Part shown: piece after piece, positions 19,110-28,074 of the stretch
How positions within the stretch are numbered: position 1 is the first letter of the stretch
Layout of the letters: each line of letters opens with the position of its first letter
Assembly (NCBI RefSeq): GCF_900580675.1
Contig: NZ_UTBG01000014.1
Span: forward strand, 50,788-114,787
Direction of reading: 5' to 3'
Source: Pseudomonas viridiflava
Lineage (GTDB): Bacteria > Pseudomonadota > Gammaproteobacteria > Pseudomonadales > Pseudomonadaceae
Length of the DNA: 64,000 nt
Notes under the pieces: generated by a model
Seen by the model: the letters and a program-made list of their open reading frames with translations, nothing else
What the model was told of the DNA's origin: nothing
Database searches by the model: none
Made by a program: the position numbers and the translations under genes

Positions 19110-21289
19110 CCGCTATCGGCAAACCCCTGGACCGCGTTGACGGTCTGCTCAAGGTCACCGGCCAGGCACGCTACGCCGGTGAATTTCCCGAGCATGGCCT
19201 GCTGCACGGCAGCGTGGTGTCCAGCACCATCGCCAAAGGCCGCGTGCTGAGCATTGATGCGTCCAAAGCCCTGGCCCTGCCAGGCGTAGTGATGGTGCTC
19301 GACCATCTGAACCGGCCGAAAATCGCCAGTTACGACGATGCCTTCCAGGACGACGACGCAGCAGACGGCTCGCCGTTTCGCCCGCTGTACAATGACCGCG
19401 TGCTCTACAGCGGCCAGCCCCTGGCCCTGGTGATCGCCGACAACCTGGAACTGGCGCGGCATGCCGGCTCCCTGGTCGAGATCGAATACGCGCGCGAAAC
19501 CTTCGAGACGGACCTGATCGCGCAGCAGGAACAGGCCTACCCGTCACCGCAGACGCCGCCCGCGCCGCGCGGCAACTTCCAGGCCGAATGGTCCGCTGCC
19601 GCAGTCAGCCTGGACGTGCACTACAGCACCCCCATCGAGCACCACAACCCGATGGAGCCTCACGCCAGCACCGTGCTGTATCAGCCGGATGGCACTCTGC
19701 ATATTCATGACAAGACCCAGGGCCCGCAGAACTGCCAGGCCTATGTGCAAAAAGTGTTTGGCCTGGATAAAAGCCAGGTCCGGATCTTCGCCGCGTTCGT
19801 CGGCGGCGCCTTCGGTTCCGGCCTGCGCCCGCAGTACCAATTGCCGCTGGCGGTGATGGCGTCCCTGGCGCTGAAGCGCTCGGTGCGTGTCACGCTGACC
19901 CGCCAGCAAATGTTCACCTTTGGCTACCGCCCGCGCACCTTGCAACGTTTGCAGATGGGCGCCGCGGCCAATGGTCGCTTGCTGGCACTGGGGCACACCG
20001 CCGTCGGCCAGACCTCGCGTTTCGAGGATTTCAGCGAACACGTGGTGGAATGGAGCGGCATGCTCTATCACTGCGACAACGTGCAATTGACCTATAACCT
20101 GGTGCCACTGGACGTGTTCACGCCCCTGGACATGCGCGCACCGGGCGCCGCGCTGGGTGTGATCGGCCTGGAGTGCGCGATGGATGAGCTGGCCTGCGCC
20201 TTGGGCATGGACCCCGTGCAGCTGCGCCTGATCAACTACGCCGAGCGCAACCAGAACGAAGACAAGCCCTGGTCGAGCAAGGCCTTGCGCGAGTGTTACA
20301 GCGAAGGCGCCGAGCGCTTCGGCTGGAGCCAGCGCAACCCGGAGCCGCGCAGCATGCGCGATGGCCGCCAACTCATCGGCTGGGGCATGGCCGGTGGCGT
20401 GTGGGAAGCCATGCAGATGAAGGCCAGTGCCAAGGCGCGCATAGATGCCGAGGGCAAACTGACGGTCAGCAGCGCCACCACGGATATCGGCACCGGCACT
20501 TACACGGTGATGACCCAGATCGCGGCGCAGGCCAGTGGCGTGGCAGTTGAGGACGTGCAGTTTCTGCTCGGTGACTCTTCATTGCCGACCGCGCCGCTGC
20601 AGGGCGGCTCGTTTACTGTGTCTTCAGTAGGCACGGCGGTGCAGCAGGCGTGCGAGGCGTTAACCGCTAAATTGCTGAGCGTTGCCCGGCAGACGTACCC
20701 GGTGTTCAAGGATGCCGAAGACGTACGCTTTGAAGATGGCCAGCTGCACACCGGTGACGTGAGTGTGTCGTTGGCGCAACTGGTCAAGGACAGCGGCGAA
20801 GACGCGTTGGAAGTGCAGGTCGACAGTGAGCCCGACAAAAAACGCGAAGGCTATGCCACGGCTACACATTCCGCCGTCTTCGTGGAAGTACGGGTGGACG
20901 AGGACCTCGGCACCATCAAGGTCAGCCGTGTGGTCAGTGCGATTGCGGCGGGGCGCGTGGTCAATCCGAAGATGGCGCGTAGCCAGATCCTCGGCGGGGT
21001 GGTGTGGGGTATCGGCATGGCCCTGCATGAAGAGACCCAGATCGACCATCAGCTCGGGCGCTACATGAACCACAGCCTGGCCGAGTACCACATCCCGGTA
21101 AACGCCGACATCGGCGAGATTGACGTGCTGTTCGTCGAAGAGCACGACGAAATCGTCAATGCCCTGGGCTCCAAGGGCGTAGGTGAAATCGGGATTGTCG
21201 GGGTCGCGGCGGCGGTGGCGAATGCGATTTATCACGCCACCGGCAAGCGGGTGCGGGAATTTCCCATCACCCTGGATAAGGTGCTGTAG
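19106..21289 (+). CDS. molybdenum hydroxylase, molybdopterin catalytic subunit
   Basis: A 727-residue catalytic subunit of the xanthine dehydrogenase/aldehyde oxidase family. It begins with GKPLDRVDGLLKVTGQARYAGE. It contains the cofactor-contact segments HNPMEPHAS, FVGGAFGSGLRPQ and DMRAPGAALG, and near the C-terminus the catalytic Glu in GSKGVGEIGIVG. It should oxidise an aldehyde or an N-heterocycle; the PaoC-like partners favour aldehydes. No MocA/XdhC-type cofactor chaperone is encoded beside it, so maturation must rely on a gene elsewhere. Confidence 0.9.
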   Translation: MTAIGKPLDRVDGLLKVTGQARYAGEFPEHGLLHGSVVSSTIAKGRVLSIDASKALALPGVVMVLDHLNRPKIASYDDAFQDDDAADGSPFRPLYNDRVLYSGQPLALVIADNLELARHAGSLVEIEYARETFETDLIAQQEQAYPSPQTPPAPRGNFQAEWSAAAVSLDVHYSTPIEHHNPMEPHASTVLYQPDGTLHIHDKTQGPQNCQAYVQKVFGLDKSQVRIFAAFVGGAFGSGLRPQYQLPLAVMASLALKRSVRVTLTRQQMFTFGYRPRTLQRLQMGAAANGRLLALGHTAVGQTSRFEDFSEHVVEWSGMLYHCDNVQLTYNLVPLDVFTPLDMRAPGAALGVIGLECAMDELACALGMDPVQLRLINYAERNQNEDKPWSSKALRECYSEGAERFGWSQRNPEPRSMRDGRQLIGWGMAGGVWEAMQMKASAKARIDAEGKLTVSSATTDIGTGTYTVMTQIAAQASGVAVEDVQFLLGDSSLPTAPLQGGSFTVSSVGTAVQQACEALTAKLLSVARQTYPVFKDAEDVRFEDGQLHTGDVSVSLAQLVKDSGEDALEVQVDSEPDKKREGYATATHSAVFVEVRVDEDLGTIKVSRVVSAIAAGRVVNPKMARSQILGGVVWGIGMALHEETQIDHQLGRYMNHSLAEYHIPVNADIGEIDVLFVEEHDEIVNALGSKGVGEIGIVGVAAAVANAIYHATGKRVREFPITLDKVL

Positions 21290-21320
21290 CGCAAACCTTC
21301 AAGCCACTGGAAAGCCAAAT

Positions 21321-21410
21321 TGTGGGAGCGGGCTTGCTCGCGAATACGGTGTGTCAGTCTCCGAAAATAGTGACTGATCCACCGTATTCGCGAGCAAGCC
21401 CGCTCCCACA
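21321..21410. repeat. REP doublet (REPIN)
   Basis: Inverted pair of TGTGGGAGCGGGCTTGCTCG elements, each followed by CGAATACGGTG, around a 20-30 base centre. It is the same family as the element at 2084 and sits between two converging genes. Confidence 0.9.
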
Positions 21411-21446
21411 TTGACTGTATTTCAACCTGAGACGAGGCGCAGGGGG

Positions 21447-22685
21447 CTAAGCCTTCGCTTCGTCCACCGGCACATGCATCCGATCCCGATTAGCCAACGT
21501 CGGGAACAGTTTGATCCAAACTCCCGTCACCACCAGCGTGCCGATCCCGCCCATGACCACCGCCGGCACGGTCCCAAACCAGTGGGCAGTGATGCCGGAC
21601 TCGAACTCGCCCAGCTGATTCGAGGCGCCGATAAACAGGCCGTTGACCGCGCTGACCCGCCCGCGCATCTCATCCGGGGTCTCCAGCTGCACAAAGGACG
21701 CGCGGATCACCATGCTGATCATGTCCGCCGCGCCCAGCACCACCAGCACCGCCAGGGAAAACCAGAACGAGGTCGACAGCCCGAACGCGATGGTCGCCAC
21801 GCCGAACACGCCCACAGCGGTAAACATCACGCGCCCGACCTTTCTGTCCACCGAGAAGCGCGCCAGCCACAACGACATCAGCAACGCGCCCACCGCCGGC
21901 GCTGAACGCAGCAGGCCCAGGCCCCACGGGCCAGTCAGCAGAATGTCCTTGGCAAACACCGGCAGCAACGCGGTGGCACCGCCCAACAGCACCGCGAACA
22001 GGTCGAGGGAAATCGCCCCGAGGATGTCCGGGCGGCTGCGGATAAAACGAATCCCGGCCAACAGCGAATCCATGGTCGCCTTGGCCTTGTTCAGCGGCGT
22101 CTGGCGGGCGGGCAGGTTGAGGGTCAGCACGCAGGCAATGATGTACAGCACCACGGTCGGGCCATACACCCAGACACTGCCAAATGCGTACAGCAAACCG
22201 CCGAGGGCCGGCGCGACGATGGTCGCCAACTGCTGGGCCGACTGCGACGAGGCCACGGCACGCGGGAACAGTGCGCTCGGCACGATGCTCGGCAACAGCG
22301 CCTGAGTGGTGGGCATTTCAAACGAACGCGCGGCGCCCAGCAGGAAGGCGAGGATAAAAATCATCTCACGGGTCACGTTGCCGGTCAGGCCGCCGATTGC
22401 CAGGGAAAGTGCAATCAACGCCTGCACGGTCTGGCAGATGGCTGCGACCTTGCGCCGTTCATAGCGGTCGGCCACATGCCCGGTGTGCAGCATAAAGAGC
22501 ACGCGCGGTACGAACTCCACCAGGCCGACCAAACCCAGGTCCAGCACATTGCCGGTCAACTGGTAGAGGTTCCAGCCGATGGCCACGGTGAGCATCTGGA
22601 AGCCGCTGGCGGTGAAAATCCGTGCCAGCCAGAAAGCGACGAAAGGGCGGTGGTGACGCAACAGCAACACGGGTTCACTAGGCAT
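21447..22685 (-). CDS. MFS transporter, EntS/YbdA-like
   Basis: A 412-residue inner-membrane protein with 10-12 predicted membrane segments. The MFS loop signature is GHVADRYERRKVA (about residue 75), and the N-terminal start FVAFWLARIFTASGFQ is typical of the MFS_3 group that includes the enterobactin exporter EntS. Conserved FEMPTTQALLPSIVP and SSQSAQQLATIVAPALGG follow. Substrate is unknown; an efflux role is likely. It ends beside a REP doublet and is transcribed away from the cio operon. Confidence 0.82.
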   Translation of the reverse strand: MPSEPVLLLRHHRPFVAFWLARIFTASGFQMLTVAIGWNLYQLTGNVLDLGLVGLVEFVPRVLFMLHTGHVADRYERRKVAAICQTVQALIALSLAIGGLTGNVTREMIFILAFLLGAARSFEMPTTQALLPSIVPSALFPRAVASSQSAQQLATIVAPALGGLLYAFGSVWVYGPTVVLYIIACVLTLNLPARQTPLNKAKATMDSLLAGIRFIRSRPDILGAISLDLFAVLLGGATALLPVFAKDILLTGPWGLGLLRSAPAVGALLMSLWLARFSVDRKVGRVMFTAVGVFGVATIAFGLSTSFWFSLAVLVVLGAADMISMVIRASFVQLETPDEMRGRVSAVNGLFIGASNQLGEFESGITAHWFGTVPAVVMGGIGTLVVTGVWIKLFPTLANRDRMHVPVDEAKA

Positions 22686-22832
22686 CGGAAATTCAGGTCA
22701 GGGCCGGAGGGAACCGCGAGATTAGCACCAAGCTGTAACAAATAGTTGCGAGAAGGTCAGTGAGGCAACCTGTCACGCGGCAAAAGACCACACGGCCCAT
22801 ACGCGAAAATGGGACTACTCTTTTATCTGTGA

Positions 22833-22846
22833 TTGATCCAGATCAA
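22833..22846 (+). promoter_or_regulatory. ANR/FNR box upstream of cioAB
   Basis: A perfect TTGAT-N4-ATCAA site, 157 bases before cioA in a 317-base intergenic region. In Pseudomonas the oxygen sensor ANR represses cioAB at low oxygen, so the site fits known control. The rest of this region shows no gene. Confidence 0.8.
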
Positions 22847-23002
22847 AACCTTTGCCGGATTTGTTCTGGCGGCCTCAGGGCCAGAATCCCTACGTGGTTG
22901 GTAAAAAAAGAAACGAATTGAAATTCGCCACACTCCATATCCGTGGGGGCAGTGGGTGCAGGCTCCCGCCCGCAGCCGGTATTACCTGACAGAGGAAGAC
23001 TT

Positions 23003-24442
23003 ATGTTCGGTTTGGAGGCGCTAGATCTCGCCCGAATTCAGTTCGCATTCACCATCTCGTTCCACATCCTGTTCCCGGCGATCACCATCGGCCTGGCCAG
23101 TTACCTTGCGGTGCTGGAAGGCTTGTGGCTCAAGACCCACAACGACACCTACCGTGACCTCTACCATTTCTGGTCGAAGATCTTTGCCGTCAACTTCGGC
23201 ATGGGCGTGGTTTCCGGCCTGGTCATGGCCTATCAGTTCGGCACCAACTGGAGTCGCTTCTCGGACTTCGCCGGTGCCGTCACCGGGCCGTTGCTCACGT
23301 ACGAGGTGCTCACGGCGTTCTTCCTCGAAGCCGGCTTCCTCGGGGTGATGCTGTTCGGCTGGAACAAGGTGGGGCGCAAGCTGCACTTCTTCTCCACGGT
23401 GATGGTGGCCGTCGGTACGTTGATTTCGACCTTCTGGATCCTCGCGTCCAACAGCTGGATGCAAACGCCGCAAGGCTTTGAAATCATCGACGGCCGGGTG
23501 ATCCCTACCGACTGGCTGGCGGTCATTTTCAACCCGTCGTTCCCCTATCGCCTGATGCACATGGCCACGGCGGCCTTCGTCGCCACCGCGTTCTTTGTCG
23601 GTTCTTCGGCGGCCTGGCACTTGCTGCGCGGCAAGGACAACCCGGTGATTCGCAAAATGTTGTCGATGGCGATGTGGATGGCCCTGATCGTGGCGCCTAT
23701 CCAGGCGGTGATCGGTGACTTCCATGGCCTCAATACCCTCAAGCACCAGCCGGCAAAAATCGCCGCGATTGAAGGCCACTGGGAAAACATCGGCAACGAG
23801 CCGACGCCGCTGATCCTGTTTGGCTGGCCCGACATGAAGGCCGAGAAAACCAAATATGCGGTCGAAATTCCCTACCTGGGCAGCCTGATCCTGACCCACT
23901 CCCTGGACAAACAGGTGCCGGCGCTCAAGGATTTCCCGCCTGAAGACCGCCCCAACTCGACCATCGTGTTCTGGTCGTTCCGGGTCATGGTCGGCCTGGG
24001 CTTCCTGATGATTTTCACCGGCCTGTTCAGCCTCTGGCTGCGCCGTGGCGACAAGATGTACACGTCCAAGCCGTTCCTGTACCTGGCGCTGTGGATGGGC
24101 CCGTCCGGCCTGATCGCAATCCTCGCCGGCTGGTTTACCACCGAAATCGGCCGTCAGCCGTGGGTGGTCTACGGGTTGATGCGCACGGCGGATGCGTCGT
24201 CCGGGCATAGCCTGGCGCAGATGACCATAACCCTGGTGTTGTTCGTGGTGGTGTACTTCGCGCTGTTTGGCGCCGGTTTGGGCTACATGATGCGCCTGGT
24301 GCGCAAAGGGCCTCAGACCCACGAAGGTTCCGAGCCAACCCACGGTGGCCCCGGCCAGAAACGCACGCCGGCCCGTCCGTTGTCCGCCGCCGATGACGGC
24401 AGCGATGACGAAAACGCCCACATCCAGCACAAGGAGAATTGA
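23003..24442 (+). CDS. cioA: cyanide-insensitive terminal oxidase subunit I (bd-type)
   Basis: A 479-residue quinol oxidase subunit with about nine membrane helices. It starts LEALDLARIQFAFTISFHIL, where the His near residue 19 is a haem ligand, and contains the Q-loop segment GNEPTPLILFGWPDMKAE, short as in CioA rather than the long E. coli CydA type. GRQPWVVYGLMRTADA is the conserved C-terminal motif. With CioB it reduces oxygen using ubiquinol and tolerates cyanide. The ATG follows AGAGGAAG; the polar tail after residue ~440 (THEGSEPTHGGPG) is cytoplasmic. Confidence 0.94.
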   Translation: MFGLEALDLARIQFAFTISFHILFPAITIGLASYLAVLEGLWLKTHNDTYRDLYHFWSKIFAVNFGMGVVSGLVMAYQFGTNWSRFSDFAGAVTGPLLTYEVLTAFFLEAGFLGVMLFGWNKVGRKLHFFSTVMVAVGTLISTFWILASNSWMQTPQGFEIIDGRVIPTDWLAVIFNPSFPYRLMHMATAAFVATAFFVGSSAAWHLLRGKDNPVIRKMLSMAMWMALIVAPIQAVIGDFHGLNTLKHQPAKIAAIEGHWENIGNEPTPLILFGWPDMKAEKTKYAVEIPYLGSLILTHSLDKQVPALKDFPPEDRPNSTIVFWSFRVMVGLGFLMIFTGLFSLWLRRGDKMYTSKPFLYLALWMGPSGLIAILAGWFTTEIGRQPWVVYGLMRTADASSGHSLAQMTITLVLFVVVYFALFGAGLGYMMRLVRKGPQTHEGSEPTHGGPGQKRTPARPLSAADDGSDDENAHIQHKEN

Positions 24443-24443
24443 G

Positions 24444-25451
24444 ATGGGTATTGATCTTCCGCTGATCTGGGCCGTGATCATCATCTTCGGCATCATGATG
24501 TATGTGGTGATGGACGGCTTCGACCTGGGTATCGGCATCCTCTTTCCGTTTATCCCAGGCAAGGTCGACCGTGACGTAATGATGAACACCGTCGCTCCGG
24601 TCTGGGACGGCAACGAAACCTGGCTGGTACTGGGGGGCGCGGCGTTGTTCGGTGCGTTCCCGCTGGCCTATTCGGTGGTGTTGTCGGCGCTGTACCTGCC
24701 GCTGATATTGATGCTGATCGGGCTGATCTTCCGGGGCGTGGCCTTTGAGTTCCGCTTCAAGGCCAAGGACGATAAACGTCACCTGTGGGACAAGGCGTTC
24801 ATTGGCGGCTCGATTGCGGCGACGTTTTTCCAGGGCGTGGCGCTGGGGGCGTTTATCGACGGGATTCCGGTGGTGAATCGCCAGTTTGCCGGTGGCTCGC
24901 TGGATTGGATGACGCCCTTCACGATGTTCTGTGGCGTGGCGCTGATCGTTGCGTATGCCTTGCTGGGCTGCACCTGGCTGATCATGAAGACCGAAGGCCC
25001 ATTGCAGGAGAAGATGCACAACCTGGCGCGGCCGTTGGCCTTCGTGGTGCTGGCGGTGATTGGTATCGTCAGCTTGTGGACGCCGTTGGCGCACCCGGAA
25101 ATCGCCTCGCGCTGGTTCACCCTGCCGAACCTGTTCTGGTTCCTGCCGGTGCCGATCCTGGTGCTGGTGACCATGTACGGCTTGTTCCGCGCCGTGGCAC
25201 GTCATGCGCACTACACGCCGTTCCTGCTGACGCTGGTGCTGATCTTCCTCGGCTACAGCGGCCTGGGTATCAGCCTGTGGCCGAACATCATTCCGCCGTC
25301 GGTTTCGATCTGGGATGCCGCCGCGCCGCCGCAAAGCCAGGGCTTCATGCTGGTGGGCACGCTGTTCATCATCCCGTTCATCCTGGGCTACACCTTCTGG
25401 AGCTACTACGTGTTCCGCGGCAAGGTCACCCACGAAGACGGTTATCACTAG
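24444..25451 (+). CDS. cioB: cyanide-insensitive terminal oxidase subunit II
   Basis: A 335-residue membrane subunit of the bd-type oxidase with about eight helices. The start IDLPLIWAVIIIFGIMMYVVMDGFDLGIG and the following APVWDGNETWLVLGG are the CydB/CioB hallmarks. It begins one base after the cioA stop (TGAGATG), with AAGGAG just upstream inside cioA, so the two are made together. It lacks haem ligands and stabilises the complex. Confidence 0.94.
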   Translation: MGIDLPLIWAVIIIFGIMMYVVMDGFDLGIGILFPFIPGKVDRDVMMNTVAPVWDGNETWLVLGGAALFGAFPLAYSVVLSALYLPLILMLIGLIFRGVAFEFRFKAKDDKRHLWDKAFIGGSIAATFFQGVALGAFIDGIPVVNRQFAGGSLDWMTPFTMFCGVALIVAYALLGCTWLIMKTEGPLQEKMHNLARPLAFVVLAVIGIVSLWTPLAHPEIASRWFTLPNLFWFLPVPILVLVTMYGLFRAVARHAHYTPFLLTLVLIFLGYSGLGISLWPNIIPPSVSIWDAAAPPQSQGFMLVGTLFIIPFILGYTFWSYYVFRGKVTHEDGYH

Positions 25452-25463
25452 GAGGGTCGCAGC

Positions 25464-25631
25464 ATGTCCGGCAAACCTACGTTGCACGAGATCGAACTGG
25501 CCGAAAAACAGCCGTTGTGGCGGCGCCTGGGGTGGTTGGCGATGATCTGGACCGGCAGCGTGCTGGCCCTGTTTATCGTGGCCAGCCTGATGCGCATGTT
25601 CATGAATGCCGCCGGCCTGACCACCCACTGA
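25464..25631 (+). CDS. small DUF2474-type third subunit of the cio oxidase
   Basis: A 55-residue single-pass membrane protein. A charged start (TLHEIELAEKQPLWRRLGW) is followed by one helix (LAMIWTGSVLALFIVASLM). It lies 12 bases after cioB with AGGAGG upstream. Short single-helix proteins of this kind (CydX/CydS-like, annotated DUF2474 in pseudomonads) sit beside bd oxidases and stabilise them. The role is inferred from position, size and topology. Confidence 0.8.
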   Translation: MSGKPTLHEIELAEKQPLWRRLGWLAMIWTGSVLALFIVASLMRMFMNAAGLTTH

Positions 25632-25640
25632 CATCCCAAT

Positions 25641-25700
25641 CCGGGCCTCGCGGCCCGGCTTTTCAGCCCTGCCACTCGCAAGAGCGGCAGGGTTTTTTTT
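25641..25700 (+). terminator. double terminator after the cio operon
   Basis: Two hairpins in a row: CCGGGCC/GGCCCGG (25641-25658, then CTTTT) and CCCTGCC/GGCAGGG (25667-25692) followed by eight T. Strong rho-independent end for cioAB; its T tract abuts the stop codon of the convergent rlmG. Confidence 0.9.
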
Positions 25701-26823
25701 ATTTGCGCGCTTTGAGAATCACGAATTTAGGCGTGGTGGCAACTTGCTCGACGCCACGGAACAGCCGCGCCAGCTTGGTGTGATAACCCAAGTGACGGTT
25801 GCCGACTATATAGAGGGCGCCGCCGACCACCAGTGCTTCGCGTGCCTGCTGGAACATGCGCCAGGCCAGGAAGTCGCCGACCACCTGTTGTTGGTGGAAC
25901 GGCGGATTGCACAGCACCACGTCCAGCGATTGCGGCGCTTGCCCGGCCAGGCCATCGTCGGCGCGTACGCTGACCTCGCGTTCACCCAGGGCCGCCTGCC
26001 AGTTCTCAAGGGCCGATTGCACGGCCATATACGACTCGTCCACCAGGGTGTACTGCGCGTCGGGGTTTTGCAGCGCGCTGGCGATCGCCAACACGCCGTT
26101 GCCGCAACCGAGGTCTGCCACGCGGGCACTGCCGAGGTTCTTCGGCAGGTGCGGGAGGAATGCGCGGGTGCCGATGTCCAGGCTTTCGCGGCAGAACACG
26201 TTGGCATGGTTGAGCAATTCGATGGCCGGCGTTTCCAGGCTGTAGCGTGTCGGGTAGGGCGAAACTGCCGTCGGGCGGTCCGCCACGGTCGCGATCAGCA
26301 GCCGGGCTTTCTTGACCGCCAGGGAGGCGTGCATTGGCCCGATATAGCGCTCAAGCAGCTCGCCGGCCGCGCGTGGCAGGTGCTTGACCATTGCCCCGGC
26401 AATTACCTCGCAGCCCGGCGCCAGTTGGCCCTGCAGGCGGATCAGCTGTTCTTCCAGCAACGCCAGGGTCTTGGGCACGCGGATCAGCACCCGGTCAAAC
26501 GGGCCGCCGGGCACTTGGCTCGCGGGGATGAACGGCACGGCATCAAAGGCTTTTTCGTTACGCACCAGGTTTTTCTCAAGGCCCAGGGCGGCGAGAAACG
26601 AGTCTCCGCTGGAGGTCACGTGCACCTTGCCTTCAAGGCTGGCTGCCAGGGCGCCGAAACTGTCATTGAGCACCAGCACGCGGGTGGCGGCGCTCGGCTG
26701 CTGCTCGGCCAGGTAACCGAGCAGGTACTCGTCGGCAGCATCGAACGCTTGCAGCGGATCGTTATGTTGCTCTGGCTGGCGGATCAGATCGAGCCGGGCG
26801 AAGGGGCTGTCGAGCAGGGGCAT
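25699..26823 (-). CDS. rlmG: 23S rRNA (guanine-1835-N2)-methyltransferase RlmG
   Basis: A 374-residue SAM-dependent rRNA methyltransferase. It has an inactive N-terminal methyltransferase-like half and a catalytic C-terminal half with VADLGCGNGVLAIASAL (SAM site) and the NPPFHQ motif for exocyclic amine methylation. I chose the ATG giving PLLDSPFARLDLIRQPEQHNDPLQAFD, the usual N-terminus; the frame extends 32 codons further but with no conserved residues. It modifies G1835 of the 50S subunit. Confidence 0.93.
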   Translation of the reverse strand: MPLLDSPFARLDLIRQPEQHNDPLQAFDAADEYLLGYLAEQQPSAATRVLVLNDSFGALAASLEGKVHVTSSGDSFLAALGLEKNLVRNEKAFDAVPFIPASQVPGGPFDRVLIRVPKTLALLEEQLIRLQGQLAPGCEVIAGAMVKHLPRAAGELLERYIGPMHASLAVKKARLLIATVADRPTAVSPYPTRYSLETPAIELLNHANVFCRESLDIGTRAFLPHLPKNLGSARVADLGCGNGVLAIASALQNPDAQYTLVDESYMAVQSALENWQAALGEREVSVRADDGLAGQAPQSLDVVLCNPPFHQQQVVGDFLAWRMFQQAREALVVGGALYIVGNRHLGYHTKLARLFRGVEQVATTPKFVILKARK

Positions 26824-26982
26824 AGAGGGGGAGGCTCTGGGTAATCGATGGGTGTTCGGCAACGCTCTGCGCGAACGTCTGAGTGAACGACGGGTGGCAC
26901 CTTGGGGGCCGCTCAACACTCAGCGTTGGTCGTAAATGTTACTTTTTTTCCAGAGGGATTACATGTGCAGTTTCAACATGGC

Positions 26983-27693
26983 TTAAAACAGCCCTGCTTT
27001 CGAAGCGCAGAGTACGGCGGCAATCTTGTTGTTAACGCCAAGCTTCTTGAAGCAACTGCAGATATGAAAGCCTACCGTTCGTTCGGACAAGCAGAGGATG
27101 GTAGCAATATCTGCTGCGGTCTTGCCCATGGCTGACCACTTGAGGATTTCAGTCTCCCTTGGGGTCAACTTGCTGGCAGGGTTAACACTGGGTTTGTCGG
27201 CATATGTCTGCGCGACGACGGCATGCAGCGCATGGCATAACCACAGTACATGGCCTGCTTTTTCGTACAGCTCTTCCGGGCTGACTTCGCCTTTGCTGCG
27301 GCCCAGGGTCAGCATGCTGAACACACCCTGGAAATCATGTACGGCTTGGGTCCATCCATGATGCACGCCGAACGTTTGAGCGAGAGACCAAAGGTTGGGT
27401 GCGTCTTTAAAGATTTTCTCCTCCCATACAAGCGGCAGGACGCAACGCTTGCAATGTTTGACCACGGGATCAACTTCAAAGAACTGTGCCTGGCTGTAAA
27501 GGTTGTTCCACTCATCTGGATAATTGTTAAGCGAGATAGGTTTGGTGTGTGTATTGGATAGTTGGGCACTCATCGTAAAAGAACAGTATTGAAAGCCGAG
27601 GGCGTAGGTTTGGTTGACAGCCATGTCGAAAAGACTGGTGGTCTCGCTTTCGCCTTCCAGTTTGGGGAGTCGCGTGTTGTGCCAGTTAACCAT
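26983..27693 (-). CDS. LuxR-family AHL-type receptor (orphan)
   Basis: A 236-residue quorum-sensing-type regulator. The ligand domain keeps the positions that define acyl-homoserine-lactone receptors at the right spacing: Trp and Tyr (EWNNLYSQ), Asp-Pro (EVDPVV) and Trp (LVWEEK), plus a Gly at GWTQAV. One aromatic after QAQ is Phe where Tyr is common. The LuxR helix-turn-helix (TPRETEILKWSAMGKTAADIA) covers residues ~175-230. GGAGAG precedes the ATG. No luxI-type synthase lies in the window, so it looks like a LuxR solo responding to self or foreign signals. Confidence 0.88.
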   Translation of the reverse strand: MVNWHNTRLPKLEGESETTSLFDMAVNQTYALGFQYCSFTMSAQLSNTHTKPISLNNYPDEWNNLYSQAQFFEVDPVVKHCKRCVLPLVWEEKIFKDAPNLWSLAQTFGVHHGWTQAVHDFQGVFSMLTLGRSKGEVSPEELYEKAGHVLWLCHALHAVVAQTYADKPSVNPASKLTPRETEILKWSAMGKTAADIATILCLSERTVGFHICSCFKKLGVNNKIAAVLCASKAGLF

Positions 27694-28074
27694 TGGTAAC
27701 TCTCCGTGGGTTTCTCTGTGTCGTGGGATACCTCCTCACTCCCAACGCCGCACGGAAATTAGTGTAGGACATCGACTACGTGGCGGGGTGGATTCTTGGC
27801 GGCTGAGAGGCGCTTTTGTCGTTTTTTTCCTACAGAACGTTTGTTCGCCTCATTCAGAATTTGGCGGTTTTTTTTGATTTTTTAGTGGGTTAAAGTGTTT
27901 TAGATAGTTTGCTTACACTTTTTTTGTAACTTTTAGACAATAATTAATAGCAAATTAATTAGTAAGGATATCAATCTGCCACTAGCGTGCCGGCGTGGGA
28001 TGTCACTACAAACCACCGGTGTTTCCACAGGCGACTTTGGGGGACACTAGGGCACCTGTAGAACGGAGCCCCCC
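27694..28074. promoter_or_regulatory. A/T-rich divergent intergenic region between luxR-type gene and fpr
   Basis: 381 bases without a gene. From about 27840 to 27970 it is strikingly A/T-rich for this genome (runs such as TTTTTTTGATTTTTTAG and TAATTAATAGCAAATTAATT). That could bind nucleoid proteins such as MvaT and silence the LuxR-type gene. No clear lux box palindrome was seen. Confidence 0.45.

Noticed and set aside
23021..24613. 530-codon open frame on the minus strand over cioA
   Set aside because: Antisense shadow of cioA caused by high GC at third positions; composition is His/Arg/Asp-rich and not protein-like, and cioA is unmistakable.
24135..25634. 499-codon minus-strand frame opposite cioB
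   Set aside because: Shadow frame; cioB and the 55-residue gene explain the coding signal.
27694..28074. lux box for the LuxR-type regulator
   Set aside because: Searched by eye for a ~20-base palindrome with CTG/CAG ends; nothing convincing was found.
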